Source of the DNA: Dehalococcoidia bacterium
GTDB lineage: Bacteria > Chloroflexota > Dehalococcoidia > UBA2979
Length of the DNA: 15,457 nucleotides
NCBI GenBank assembly: GCA_009692685.1
Contig: SHYS01000025.1
Span: 1 to 15,457, forward strand
Reading direction: 5' to 3'
Shown: positions 1 through 6,761 of the stretch, piece after piece
Layout: each line of letters opens with the position of its first letter
Position numbering within the stretch: the stretch's first letter is position 1
Made by a program: the position numbers and the translations under genes
The notes under the pieces: generated by a model
The model's input: only the letters and a program-made list of their open reading frames with translations
What the model was told of the DNA's origin: nothing
The model's database searches: none

Positions 1-115
1 GCTCATCGCCATCAACGGCGACAACCTCGGCCCCTACTCCCCCTCGATGGGGCAGCCCGACTGGAACCGTATCGACTTCGGCTTCGCACCCGGCTGGGTC
101 CGCTCCGACCGCTGA
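1..115 (+). CDS. C-terminal end of an unrecognised protein (partial)
   Basis: An open frame enters from the left edge (first full codon at base 2) and ends at TGA 113-115, giving 37 visible residues. They run from LIAINGDNLGPYSPSMG to a tail ending GFAPGWVRSDR. Codons end almost always in G or C, as in the confident genes here, which supports real coding. The tail is rich in Gly, Pro and aromatic residues and has no membrane segment. I do not recognise the family. The next gene, rnd, starts 74 bases downstream on the same strand, and no clear terminator hairpin lies between them. Confidence 0.6.
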   Translation, partial: LIAINGDNLGPYSPSMGQPDWNRIDFGFAPGWVRSDR

Positions 116-177
116 TCGAAGCCCCACAGACTCGAATCCGGGCGCCTTCTGGGGAAGGTCGTAACCACCCGCGGTGT

Positions 178-183
178 TATCGT
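178..183 (+). promoter_or_regulatory. Possible -10 element for rnd (leaderless type)
   Basis: TATCGT fits the TANNNT pattern and lies six bases before the GTG start of rnd. This is the same spacing as the TAAAAT box before the MFS gene at 5055. No convincing -35 box or Shine-Dalgarno sequence is visible. If real, transcription would start at or next to the start codon. The match is weak taken alone. Confidence 0.25.
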
Positions 184-189
184 CAGATA

Positions 190-1383
190 GTGACACTTAT
201 CCAGCCGCAGCCCGCGCTCGTCACCGACCCCACCGAGGTCGCCACGATTGCCGCCGAGATTCGCGCCACTGGCTGGGTCGCCATCGACCTCGAGTTCATG
301 ACCGAAGGCCGCTACATCCCCGAACTCAGCCTCGTGCAGGTGGGCTGGGGCGACATCGAGGTCCCCCGTGTCGCCGCGGTCGACCCGCTGAAGGTGGACG
401 TCCAGCCCATCGTTGACCTCGTGGGTGATCCGGCCGTCGAGGTCGTCATCCACTCCGCGCAGGCCGACCTCGCCCTCATCGGTGGCCAGTTCGCCATTCG
501 CGGCACGCGCGTCTTCGACACCCAGATCGCGGGCGCCTTCCTCGGCTGGGGCGAACAGATTGGCTACGGCGCGCTCGTCGAGCGGCTGTGTGGCGTCCAC
601 CTCGACAAGGGCGCGCAGTTCACGGAATGGTCGCGCCGTCCGCTCTCCGAAGAGCAGATCCGCTACGCCCTCGATGACGTCCGCTACCTCCCCCTCGCCT
701 GGCGCACGTTGCGCGCCGACCTCGAGGCACGCGGCCGCCTGCCGTGGGTTGAAGAAGAGTGTGACGCCCTCGCCGAGCAGTGGGCCGAGCGCACCCCGCC
801 CGAGGAGATGTACCGCCGCGTGCGTGGCTGGAACGGCCTGAAGCGCCGCTCGCTCGGCGCCCTGCGCGCCGTCTCGGCGTGGCGCGAGATCGAGTCACGT
901 CGCGCCAACCGCCCGCCCTCGTGGCTGATGAACGACCGCACGCTCCTCGAACTCTGTCGCCGCCCCCCGCTCTCCGCCGACGAGTTCGCCGCGATCCGCG
1001 GCCTCGGCGAGGGCACCGCGCAGCGCTACGGCCGCGCCATCCTCGAAGCCGTCGCCCGAGGCGTCGAAGACCCGCCCGAGATGGACGAGAACCCGCCCCA
1101 CCTCCCGAACCTCGGCCAGGCGTGGCCCGCCGTGCTCTCCGGCATCGTCCAGGCCCGCTGCCGCGAGTCGGACATCGCCGCCCGCTTCGTCGCCACCCGC
1201 CGCGACATCGACGACGTCATCGCCTGGTGGCTCGTCGGTGACCGCACCCAGGAGCCCCAACTCCCCCTCCTCGTCGGCTGGCGCCGCGACCTCACCGGCC
1301 AGGACGTCCTCGATTGGCTCGCCGGCGAAACCGCCGTCGTCGTCGATCCCGGCACCGAGGCTGGCCTCCGCATCAACCGGTAG
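190..1383 (+). CDS. rnd: Ribonuclease D (3'-5' exoribonuclease with HRDC domain)
   Basis: A 397-residue protein with the DEDDy exonuclease fold. Motif I is AIDLEF with D33 and E35, motif II is HSAQADL with D93, and motif III is YALDDVRYL with Y159 and D163. The four acidic metal ligands and the catalytic tyrosine are therefore present. An HRDC nucleic-acid-binding domain follows at about residues 225-295 (PPSWLMNDRTLLELCRRPPL, then AIRGLGEG), and about 90 further residues complete the usual RNase D C-terminus. By family knowledge it trims 3' ends of tRNA and other structured RNA in the cytoplasm. The start is GTG at 190; no Shine-Dalgarno is seen and the upstream context looks leaderless. The last 160 bases have a damaged second copy at 1851-1988. 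The protein itself looks intact. Confidence 0.93.
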   Translation: MTLIQPQPALVTDPTEVATIAAEIRATGWVAIDLEFMTEGRYIPELSLVQVGWGDIEVPRVAAVDPLKVDVQPIVDLVGDPAVEVVIHSAQADLALIGGQFAIRGTRVFDTQIAGAFLGWGEQIGYGALVERLCGVHLDKGAQFTEWSRRPLSEEQIRYALDDVRYLPLAWRTLRADLEARGRLPWVEEECDALAEQWAERTPPEEMYRRVRGWNGLKRRSLGALRAVSAWREIESRRANRPPSWLMNDRTLLELCRRPPLSADEFAAIRGLGEGTAQRYGRAILEAVARGVEDPPEMDENPPHLPNLGQAWPAVLSGIVQARCRESDIAARFVATRRDIDDVIAWWLVGDRTQEPQLPLLVGWRRDLTGQDVLDWLAGETAVVVDPGTEAGLRINR

Positions 1384-1493
1384 GGCGCTTCTCCCACGAC
1401 CACTGTTCACTGCAACGCGGTTGTCAGCCCAGCGCATCGCGCCTTGCTGCTCTGACATCGCGCATGAGTACCCTCACCAGGAGTGAGGTGACC

Positions 1494-1846
1494 ATGATCC
1501 GCCTGTTCAAGTGGCTGTTCCTCATTTCCAAGTTGGAGAAGGATCAGCGAATCCGACAGACCTTCGCGTCGATGCGTTCACTCTCGTGGCCGCAGCGCGC
1601 GTCGCTCGTAGCCGCCGTCGCTCGGGATCCACGTCTCCCTGGCGAGTGCGGTTCGCGCCGCTCTTGGCCGCAGCCTACCTGGCGTCGCCCCTCGATCTCA
1701 TCCCGGACTTTGTCCCGTTCTTTGGCGACCTCGATGATCTCCCCGTCATCGGCCTCGTCCGGCGCTTCATGCAGCGCTCCCTGCCCCCGGGGCTGCTTGA
1801 GGAACACCTGAGCAGAGTCCGCGAGGGCGCGTCCGTGTCGTCCTAG
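1494..1846 (+). pseudogene. DUF1232 / YkvA-like small protein, frameshifted
   Basis: ATG 1494 follows a good Shine-Dalgarno (AGGAG at 1479-1483, then GAGGTG). The first frame reads MIRLFKWLFLISKLEKDQRI and continues to AAVARDPRLP. At the C-run 1637-1639 the homologous reading moves to another frame and continues PWRVRFAPLLAAAYLASPLD, then LIPDFVPFFGDLDDLPVIGL, ending at TAG 1844-1846. The second part is the DUF1232 signature (SP-x-DLIPDF-P-x-x-G-x-LDD). Restoring one C would give about 117 residues, a normal family length. The family's function is poorly known; members are small and often membrane-associated. Either the gene is disabled by a one-base deletion or the base was lost in sequencing. 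It is flanked on both sides by rnd 3'-end sequence. Confidence 0.78.
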
Positions 1847-1850
1847 CGCT

Positions 1851-1988
1851 CCTGGTGGCTCGTCGGCGACAGTACCCGGGAGTTGGCGCCGCGACCTCAT
1901 GGCCCAGGATTTCCTCGACTGGCTCGCCGGCGAAACCGCCGTCGTCGTCGATCCCGACACCGAGGTTGCCCACTGCGTCAGCCGTCAG
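1851..1988 (+). pseudogene. Degraded second copy of the rnd 3' end
   Basis: This stretch aligns with 1223-1383, the last 53 codons of rnd. The block 1921-1956 is identical to 1316-1351 over 36 bases. By hand count roughly 107 of the first 120 aligned bases match. A net loss of 23 bases after position 1882 (offset changes from 628 to 605) breaks the frame, and the position equivalent to the rnd stop reads CAG in place of TAG. Similarity starts abruptly at 1851, just after the DUF1232 stop, and fades at 1988. It overlaps the 3' end of the minus-strand unknown gene by about ten bases. It is a relic of a partial duplication or of a lost rnd paralogue, with no coding capacity of its own. Confidence 0.85.
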
Positions 1989-2511
1989 GGGCGAGCGGTT
2001 CGAGAAGGAGATGGCCAGCGCTCTGCGCTAGTTCATCCCCGATCTGGCGCCCGAGTGAATCCACGAAGCTGCGCTCAAGACCCTCCCGGGATGATTCCCG
2101 CGCGTAGCGCAGGTATGCCGACCGCGCACTCTCGACCGCACTCTTCGCCACGACGCCCACCACGAAGCTGATAGGTGCGAGGTTCTTTTCGAGAATTGCT
2201 CGGTGGAAGGCCTGTAGGGAGTCCTCCGTGATCGCCGCATAGATGAGGTCGGCGTCGCGGCTTCGGCGTAATTCCTCACGCCCGTCCGCCTCATAGGAGT
2301 CGATCGATCCCATCGCAGCGAGCGCGGCGACCGCGTTCGGGAATAGGTCACCGGCAGCCTTGTCCGTCCCGTCAACCTCCTCACTGGTCGCGAGAGACCA
2401 CACGAACGCCGACTCCCAAAGGTCGGTAGCAGCGCTCGCATCCCTGAGCACCGCCGGATAGTGAGGCGTATCGAGCGCTGCTTGGTCACCGATCTCGCGC
2501 AGTACCTCCAC
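1978..2511 (-). CDS. Unrecognised protein, C-terminal part of a frame-split gene
   Basis: This frame ends at TGA 1978-1980. A GTG at 2511 could start it (177 residues), but no Shine-Dalgarno is seen there, and the frame is open further up to a TAG near 2565. The extra codons read ANLNALKKVGKSGAEWVEVL, which continues naturally from the ORF at 2550-2948. I therefore think both are one gene of about 320 residues broken in the GCGCGC repeat near 2558-2563. The sequence is rich in Ala, Glu and Arg, probably helical, with no obvious catalytic motif or strong membrane segment. I do not recognise the family. Base composition is less GC-rich than in the flanking genes, suggesting acquired DNA. Its 3' end touches the rnd relic. 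Confidence 0.5.
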   Translation of the reverse strand: MEVLREIGDQAALDTPHYPAVLRDASAATDLWESAFVWSLATSEEVDGTDKAAGDLFPNAVAALAAMGSIDSYEADGREELRRSRDADLIYAAITEDSLQAFHRAILEKNLAPISFVVGVVAKSAVESARSAYLRYARESSREGLERSFVDSLGRQIGDELAQSAGHLLLEPLAPDG

Positions 2512-2549
2512 CCACTCCGCCCCGGACTTGCCGACCTTCTTGAGGGCGT

Positions 2550-2948
2550 TCAGGTTTGCGCGCTAGTAGGTGGCCCAAGACGACTCCACACGTTGCTTCC
2601 ACTGACCCACGCGATATTCATCCGCAGGGAAACCTCGTTCTTGCTAAGCCAGAGGTAGCGAAGACGTGAGAAAAGAGTCTGAGTGTCGAGGAAGGCCGTG
2701 TAAGCCTCAAAGTCTTCTCGGCACGACTGCGGGAGGGCTAGGTCATCGAGGTAGTCGAAGTAGACGTGAACGTGCTCAAGGAACGCGATTCGGCTCCGGT
2801 AGTACTGCACGAGTGCGCCACTTACCGCTCCTTCGCTCGTCGCGGTCGCCTGAAATCGATCATTCGCGGCGCTTACGAGAGCGATGATTCGCCCCGACTC
2901 CGACAGATAGGTATCCACTCGCTTGTTGTGACGCCGGTGTCCGAACAT
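2550..2948 (-). CDS. Unrecognised protein, N-terminal part of a frame-split gene
   Basis: ATG 2948 is preceded by a strong purine-rich Shine-Dalgarno (GAGGGAGGGG) lying in the 14-base gap after the GNAT stop, so the gene probably belongs to the same transcript as the LLM and GNAT genes. The frame gives 132 residues, beginning MFGHRRHNKRVDTYLSESGR, and stops at TGA 2550-2552 just after the GCGCGC repeat. The middle is aromatic and acidic (EHVHVYFDYLDDLALP), the rest mainly helical. The 3' half of the gene lies in the next frame at 1978-2511. GC is visibly lower than in the neighbours, near half in 2641-2700 by hand count. No family is recognised. It may be a host-type accessory gene; phage or defence origin cannot be shown. 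Confidence 0.55.
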   Translation of the reverse strand: MFGHRRHNKRVDTYLSESGRIIALVSAANDRFQATATSEGAVSGALVQYYRSRIAFLEHVHVYFDYLDDLALPQSCREDFEAYTAFLDTQTLFSRLRYLWLSKNEVSLRMNIAWVSGSNVWSRLGPPTSAQT

Positions 2949-2962
2949 TCAGTTCCCCTCCC

Positions 2963-3997
2963 TCACACCCTCGCCCACGCCAGCCGCTCGTCGAGGCGCC
3001 GCTGCAGCGTCACCTCCACCGGCACGAACCCATGCCCGCGCCAGAACGGACCGCCCGAGGGGTTCGGGGTCGCGTAGTGCAGCGTCACGTACGGGTGGCC
3101 TGCCTCCCGCGCCCAGTCGAGGGTGTGGGCGAGGATTGCGGTGCCGGCGCCGGTGCCGCGCGCCTCGGGTGACGTGATGCCCTCGTAGAGGGAGATCGAA
3201 CCCTCGAGCTGGGTGAACGACGAGCCCCAGTCGTCCATCGCCACGAGTAGGTTGAGCGCGACCGCGACGCCGTTGCGACGCGCGAGAAAGATGCCGTTCG
3301 ACTCGTCGGTGAGCGCGCCCGCTGTGAACGCCTCGATGGCAGCCGAGGCCAGGCGTTCCATGTACGGCCAGAAGATCGGCGCCTGCCGGTGCCATCGCCC
3401 GCTCTCGTCCTGGAACCGCAGCACCTCCGCGCGCTCGCTCGGTGTGGCGCGCTGTACGTCGATGGTGGCATCGATGTGCTGCGTCGCCCGCGATGCTTCG
3501 AGCGGGGTGCTCTCGCGTACGCAGAACGTGTACAGCGACCCGAAGCCGAGGTGGAACCATGCCTCCGTCGTCGCAGGCATCCCGAGCGGCATCGTGATCC
3601 GGTGCTCGAAGTACCCGCCGTCTACCCACCGCTCGCCGAGGTATGCGTACATCGCGGCGTACACCGCCTCGACATCCTCGCCCGGGGCGACGCCGTGTCC
3701 CGAGCCCGGCATCGAGGCCTGCGTCGGCGGCTCGTACTGCGCCTCGAACGACTCAACCGAGGTGTGCTTGCGATGCCCGATCAGGAACCCCGCGAGCCGT
3801 CCGTCGCGCTCCGCGACCACGCCGTCGCACCGTGCCTCGGCGAGGTGTCCGCGCAACACGTCCTCGCACGCCCCGACCTCCGCGAACCGCGCGGTGAGCA
3901 ACGGCAACGCCACGCGCTCCGCGCGCCGTCGCGCGGCGAGCAGCGCGGCGAGCGCGGGGACGTCGGCGTCCTCGAGGGGGCGCAGGGTGAGTGGCAC
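2963..3997 (-). CDS. GNAT-family N-acetyltransferase (probably tandem GNAT)
   Basis: A 344-residue protein starting at GTG 3997, eight bases after the stop of the LLM gene, so the two are very likely co-transcribed. It starts MPLTLRPLEDADVPALAALL, a typical GNAT opening. The C-terminal part carries the acetyl-CoA binding motif A (EARGTGAGTAIL, with the R-G-x-G-x-G/A loop) followed by HTLDWAREAGHPYVTLHYAT and the FWRGHGFVPV end that marks motif B. The length is about twice that of a single GNAT domain; the N-terminal half (DGVVAERDGRLAGFLIGHRK) looks like a degenerate second domain. The acceptor substrate is unknown; candidates are a small amine, antibiotic or protein N-terminus. The acetyltransferase fold is well supported, the substrate is not. 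Confidence 0.85.
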   Translation of the reverse strand: MPLTLRPLEDADVPALAALLAARRRAERVALPLLTARFAEVGACEDVLRGHLAEARCDGVVAERDGRLAGFLIGHRKHTSVESFEAQYEPPTQASMPGSGHGVAPGEDVEAVYAAMYAYLGERWVDGGYFEHRITMPLGMPATTEAWFHLGFGSLYTFCVRESTPLEASRATQHIDATIDVQRATPSERAEVLRFQDESGRWHRQAPIFWPYMERLASAAIEAFTAGALTDESNGIFLARRNGVAVALNLLVAMDDWGSSFTQLEGSISLYEGITSPEARGTGAGTAILAHTLDWAREAGHPYVTLHYATPNPSGGPFWRGHGFVPVEVTLQRRLDERLAWARV

Positions 3998-4005
3998 GTC
4001 GAGGG

Positions 4006-4941
4006 CTACCGGAACTGCGAGAGCACGGTGGAGGCGAACAACTCCGCCGGCTCACGCGTGTCGCGTCCGAAGAACTCGATGTTGAACATCGTGCAGCCCG
4101 CGTCCACGTGCTTGCCGATGCGGTCGACGATCTGGTTCGGCGTGCCGGAGAGCGCCAGTTCACCCTTCGGGTTCCCCATGTGCCCGCCGAAGATCTTCTG
4201 CGCCACCTCGATCATCGGTCCCGCCTCGGCGTCGTCCTTCGCGATAGTCACGAGGCACTGCTGCGCGACCGTGATCTCCGAGGCGTCCCGGCCAACCGTG
4301 GCGCAGTGCTCGCGCAGCACCTCGACCTTGTGTGCGATGTTGTCCTGCTGGCCCGCGAGGTTGTTCCAGATGTCGGCGTAGCGCGCCGCGATCTTCATCG
4401 TCACCTGCTCGCCCGCGCCGCCGATCAGCAGCCGAGGCTGGCGCGCCGGCTTGGGCAGCGTGACGAGGTCCTTCGTCTGGAAGTACTGCCCCTCGAACGT
4501 GACCGACTCTTCGTCGCCCCACATCCGGCGCAGCAGTTGGGCCGCCTCGCGCAACTGGCCGAGGCGTCCCTTCCGGTCGAGGTACGGCACGCCGAAGTCG
4601 GTGAACTCGCGCGGCATCCACCCGGCGCCGATGCCGGGGATCACCCGCCCGCCGGACATCTCGTCGATGGTGGCCACGACCTTGCCGAGGTGCGCGGGGT
4701 TGCGCATCCCGACGGGCGTCACCAGCGTCCCGATCTCCACGCGCGACGTGATCGCCGCGAGCCCCGCGACCATCGACCACGCCTCGAGGATGGGGATCGA
4801 GGGCGACTGCGGCCCGTACAGGTGATCGTTGACCCACAGCGAGTCGTACCCCATCGCCTCGAAGTTCGTCGCGGCGAGACTCGCCTCGCTCCACGACCGC
4901 TTGATCTGCGGCATCATCACCCCGAAGTGGACCTTCGCCAT
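4006..4941 (-). CDS. LLM class F420-dependent oxidoreductase
   Basis: A 311-residue luciferase-like monooxygenase of the usual family length. It starts MAKVHFGVMMPQIKRSW and has the TIM-barrel landmarks MGYDSLWVNDHLYGP, TSRVEIGTLVTPVGMRNPAH, SGGRVIPGIGAGWMPREF and PRLLIGGAGEQVTMKIAARY. These are the patterns of F420- or FMN-using members; F420 is inferred from resemblance to actinobacterial and Chloroflexota proteins and is not shown by a unique residue. It probably reduces or oxidises a small organic substrate in the cytoplasm. The start is ATG 4941 with a G-rich Shine-Dalgarno-like stretch just upstream. It is the first gene of a minus-strand run with the GNAT gene and the split unknown gene, and is divergent from the MFS exporter at 5055. 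Confidence 0.9.
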   Translation of the reverse strand: MAKVHFGVMMPQIKRSWSEASLAATNFEAMGYDSLWVNDHLYGPQSPSIPILEAWSMVAGLAAITSRVEIGTLVTPVGMRNPAHLGKVVATIDEMSGGRVIPGIGAGWMPREFTDFGVPYLDRKGRLGQLREAAQLLRRMWGDEESVTFEGQYFQTKDLVTLPKPARQPRLLIGGAGEQVTMKIAARYADIWNNLAGQQDNIAHKVEVLREHCATVGRDASEITVAQQCLVTIAKDDAEAGPMIEVAQKIFGGHMGNPKGELALSGTPNQIVDRIGKHVDAGCTMFNIEFFGRDTREPAELFASTVLSQFR

Positions 4942-5042
4942 CCCACACCCCCATCCGGCGCCACGCTCGACGCCTCACGCGCCCGCCGAGGTTAGCGCAC
5001 GGCTCTGTCCGGATGTGTCTGGCTCCGTTCGCATCACAGGTG

Positions 5043-5048
5043 TAAAAT
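5043..5048 (+). promoter_or_regulatory. Likely -10 box of a leaderless MFS gene
   Basis: TAAAAT matches TATAAT at five of six positions and lies exactly six bases before ATG 5055, where transcription would begin at about the A of the start codon. No Shine-Dalgarno is present in front of the ATG. A -35 element is not clear (TGGCTC at 5020-5025 with a 17-base spacer is poor). TANNNT at this distance is the known mark of leaderless transcripts in actinobacteria and Deinococcus. Confidence 0.5.
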
Positions 5049-5054
5049 CCCGCG

Positions 5055-6353
5055 ATGGCCGCCCACACGAAATCCCGCAACCCCTTCGTCCGCGAGTTCC
5101 CTGCGCTCGCCTCGCGTGACTTCTCGCTGCTGTTCGGGAACTCGATGTTCTCCGCGGCGGCGAACTGGGCGCTGCTGCTGGCGCGTGGCTGGCTCGTCTT
5201 CGACCTGACCAAGTCCTCGTCGGCAGTGGGGATCGTCACCTTCGCGGGGATGGCGCCGTTCATCTTCGCGTCGCCGGTCTCGGGTGTGCTCGCCGACCGC
5301 ATGGACCGCCGCTCGCTCTCGCTGTTCTCTGGCCTCGTCGCCTTCCTCGGCACCGTCGGCCTCGCGATCGTCACGCTCGCTGGGGTCGTCGAGGTGTGGC
5401 ACGTCGTGGTGTTCGCGCTGCTCGGGGGGATTGCGAGGGCGATCCAAACGCCCGCGCAGCAGGCGATGATCCCCGCGCTCGTCGAGAAGGACCAACTGCT
5501 CTCTGGGATGGCGCTCTCCAGCGTCTCCGTCCACGGGTCGAGGCTCGCGGGGCCACTGCTCGGCGGCATCCTCCTCGAAGTCTGGGGCGCGGGCTCCGTC
5601 TTCATCCTCTCGTCCGGCCTGTACTTCGGTGGCGCGATCTGTCTCTGGCGGATGCGCTATCGCAACGTCGCGCCCGCTGGCACGAAGCGGCTGTCTGTCG
5701 CCCGTCTCTTCTCGGAAATGGGGGAGGGCGCCCGCTACATCGGTCAGGACCGCCGTGTCGCGCTCGTCGTGATGCTGGTGGTGTTCCACTGCGCGCTCAC
5801 GATGGCGTTCGACTCGCTCATCCCCGAGTTGTCACACGACCTCGGTGGCGGCGGACGGCTCTACTCCGCGCTGCTCATGGGCCTCGGCGCTGGCGCCATC
5901 ACGGGGACCATCGCCTGCGCGAAACTGCCGACGCTGGCGGCGCAGGGCAATGCGCTTGCGGTCTGCGGTGCCGTGAGTGGCCTCGCGATGCTCATCCTCG
6001 GCTTCGCGCCCAGCCCGACGGTCGCGATCGCGGGGGCGGTCGTCGCGGGTGGCGCACAGGCCTCGTACATGGCGCTCTCGGCGACGTTCGTCCAGGACAT
6101 GACGCCCGATGCACTCCGCGGCCGCGTGATGTCGCTCTACGTGATGCTTGCGGCGGGGCACATGGCGTTCGTGAACCTCGGCATGGGCGCGCTCGCGGAC
6201 ATCGTGGGTGTGCGCGTGCTGCTGTTCGTGCCAGGTCTGCTCTGGACCGCCGTGTTTGTCGCCGGGGTCATTGCGCTGACCGACATGCGCCAGTTGCTGC
6301 GCAGCGGCACGTTCCGTACGGGCGCGCCAGCCGCCGTCGTCACGCGCGTCTGA
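5055..6353 (+). CDS. MFS transporter (MFS_3 / EntS-like exporter)
   Basis: A 432-residue membrane protein with about twelve hydrophobic segments. It has the loop 2-3 motif A as GVLADRMDRRS, an N-terminal RDFSLLFGNSMFSAAANWAL segment typical of MFS_3 proteins, a PAQQAMIPALVEKDQL loop, and the late LRGRVMSLYVML signature that this family carries before the eleventh helix. Such proteins are proton-driven exporters of siderophores, macrolides or other small molecules. The substrate cannot be read from sequence. The start ATG 5055 fits the helix positions and the -10 box just upstream. It is divergent from the LLM gene (113 bases apart) and convergent with the VOC gene, 18 bases from its stop. It is related to, but clearly different from, the MFS at 6762-8036. 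Confidence 0.9.
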   Translation: MAAHTKSRNPFVREFPALASRDFSLLFGNSMFSAAANWALLLARGWLVFDLTKSSSAVGIVTFAGMAPFIFASPVSGVLADRMDRRSLSLFSGLVAFLGTVGLAIVTLAGVVEVWHVVVFALLGGIARAIQTPAQQAMIPALVEKDQLLSGMALSSVSVHGSRLAGPLLGGILLEVWGAGSVFILSSGLYFGGAICLWRMRYRNVAPAGTKRLSVARLFSEMGEGARYIGQDRRVALVVMLVVFHCALTMAFDSLIPELSHDLGGGGRLYSALLMGLGAGAITGTIACAKLPTLAAQGNALAVCGAVSGLAMLILGFAPSPTVAIAGAVVAGGAQASYMALSATFVQDMTPDALRGRVMSLYVMLAAGHMAFVNLGMGALADIVGVRVLLFVPGLLWTAVFVAGVIALTDMRQLLRSGTFRTGAPAAVVTRV

Positions 6354-6371
6354 ATTCGAGGGCACCGAGGT

Positions 6372-6725
6372 CTAGTCCGGGCGCTCTCCGACGCGCTCTC
6401 CGATACCGAGCATGTTCGCCCACGGGTCGGTCATCCCGAAGTCCCGCAGACCCCATGGCTTGGTCGTCAGCGGCCCCAGCAGCGTCGCGTCCGGATCGGA
6501 CTCACACGCAGCGAATACCGCGTCGACATCGACCACTTTGATGTAGGCGCTCGCCGATCCTGCCGGTGTCTTACCCAGCAGCGCGAGTTCGATGTGGCCC
6601 GTGCCGAGAATCGCGAGGCCGTACTCGGGTGAGTGGACGCGCACCTCGAAGCCCAGCGTGCGTTGGTAAAAGGCGACAGCGCGCGCGAGATCGCCGACGG
6701 GGAAGTTGGGGCGGATCGAGTTCAC
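6372..6725 (-). CDS. VOC family protein (glyoxalase/bleomycin-resistance fold)
   Basis: A 117-residue single-module VOC protein. It starts MNSIRPNFPVGDLARAVAFY, continues QRTLGFEVRVHSPEYGLAIL, and ends with GLRDFGMTDPWANMLGIGE, the usual order of the paired beta-alpha-beta-beta-beta units. Glu in HIELALL and the last Glu in NMLGIGE sit where metal ligands usually lie; the equivalent first histidine is not obvious (R5/N7 region), so it may bind ligand without catalysing a reaction. Start GTG 6725 is chosen because AAGGGAG lies five bases upstream. It follows the MFS gene by 36 bases on the same strand, suggesting an export-plus-sequestration pair, which is inference. Confidence 0.85.
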   Translation of the reverse strand: MNSIRPNFPVGDLARAVAFYQRTLGFEVRVHSPEYGLAILGTGHIELALLGKTPAGSASAYIKVVDVDAVFAACESDPDATLLGPLTTKPWGLRDFGMTDPWANMLGIGERVGERPD

Positions 6726-6761
6726 TGATGCTCCCTTCGCGGGCCTCGTCCTAGACTCGGA

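Noticed and set aside
4160..5605. Very long minus-strand open frame (481 codons) across the LLM and MFS starts
   Set aside because: It overlaps two clear genes in other frames, has no family pattern, and is explained by high GC reducing stop codons. The same applies to the other long Arg/Pro-rich frames.
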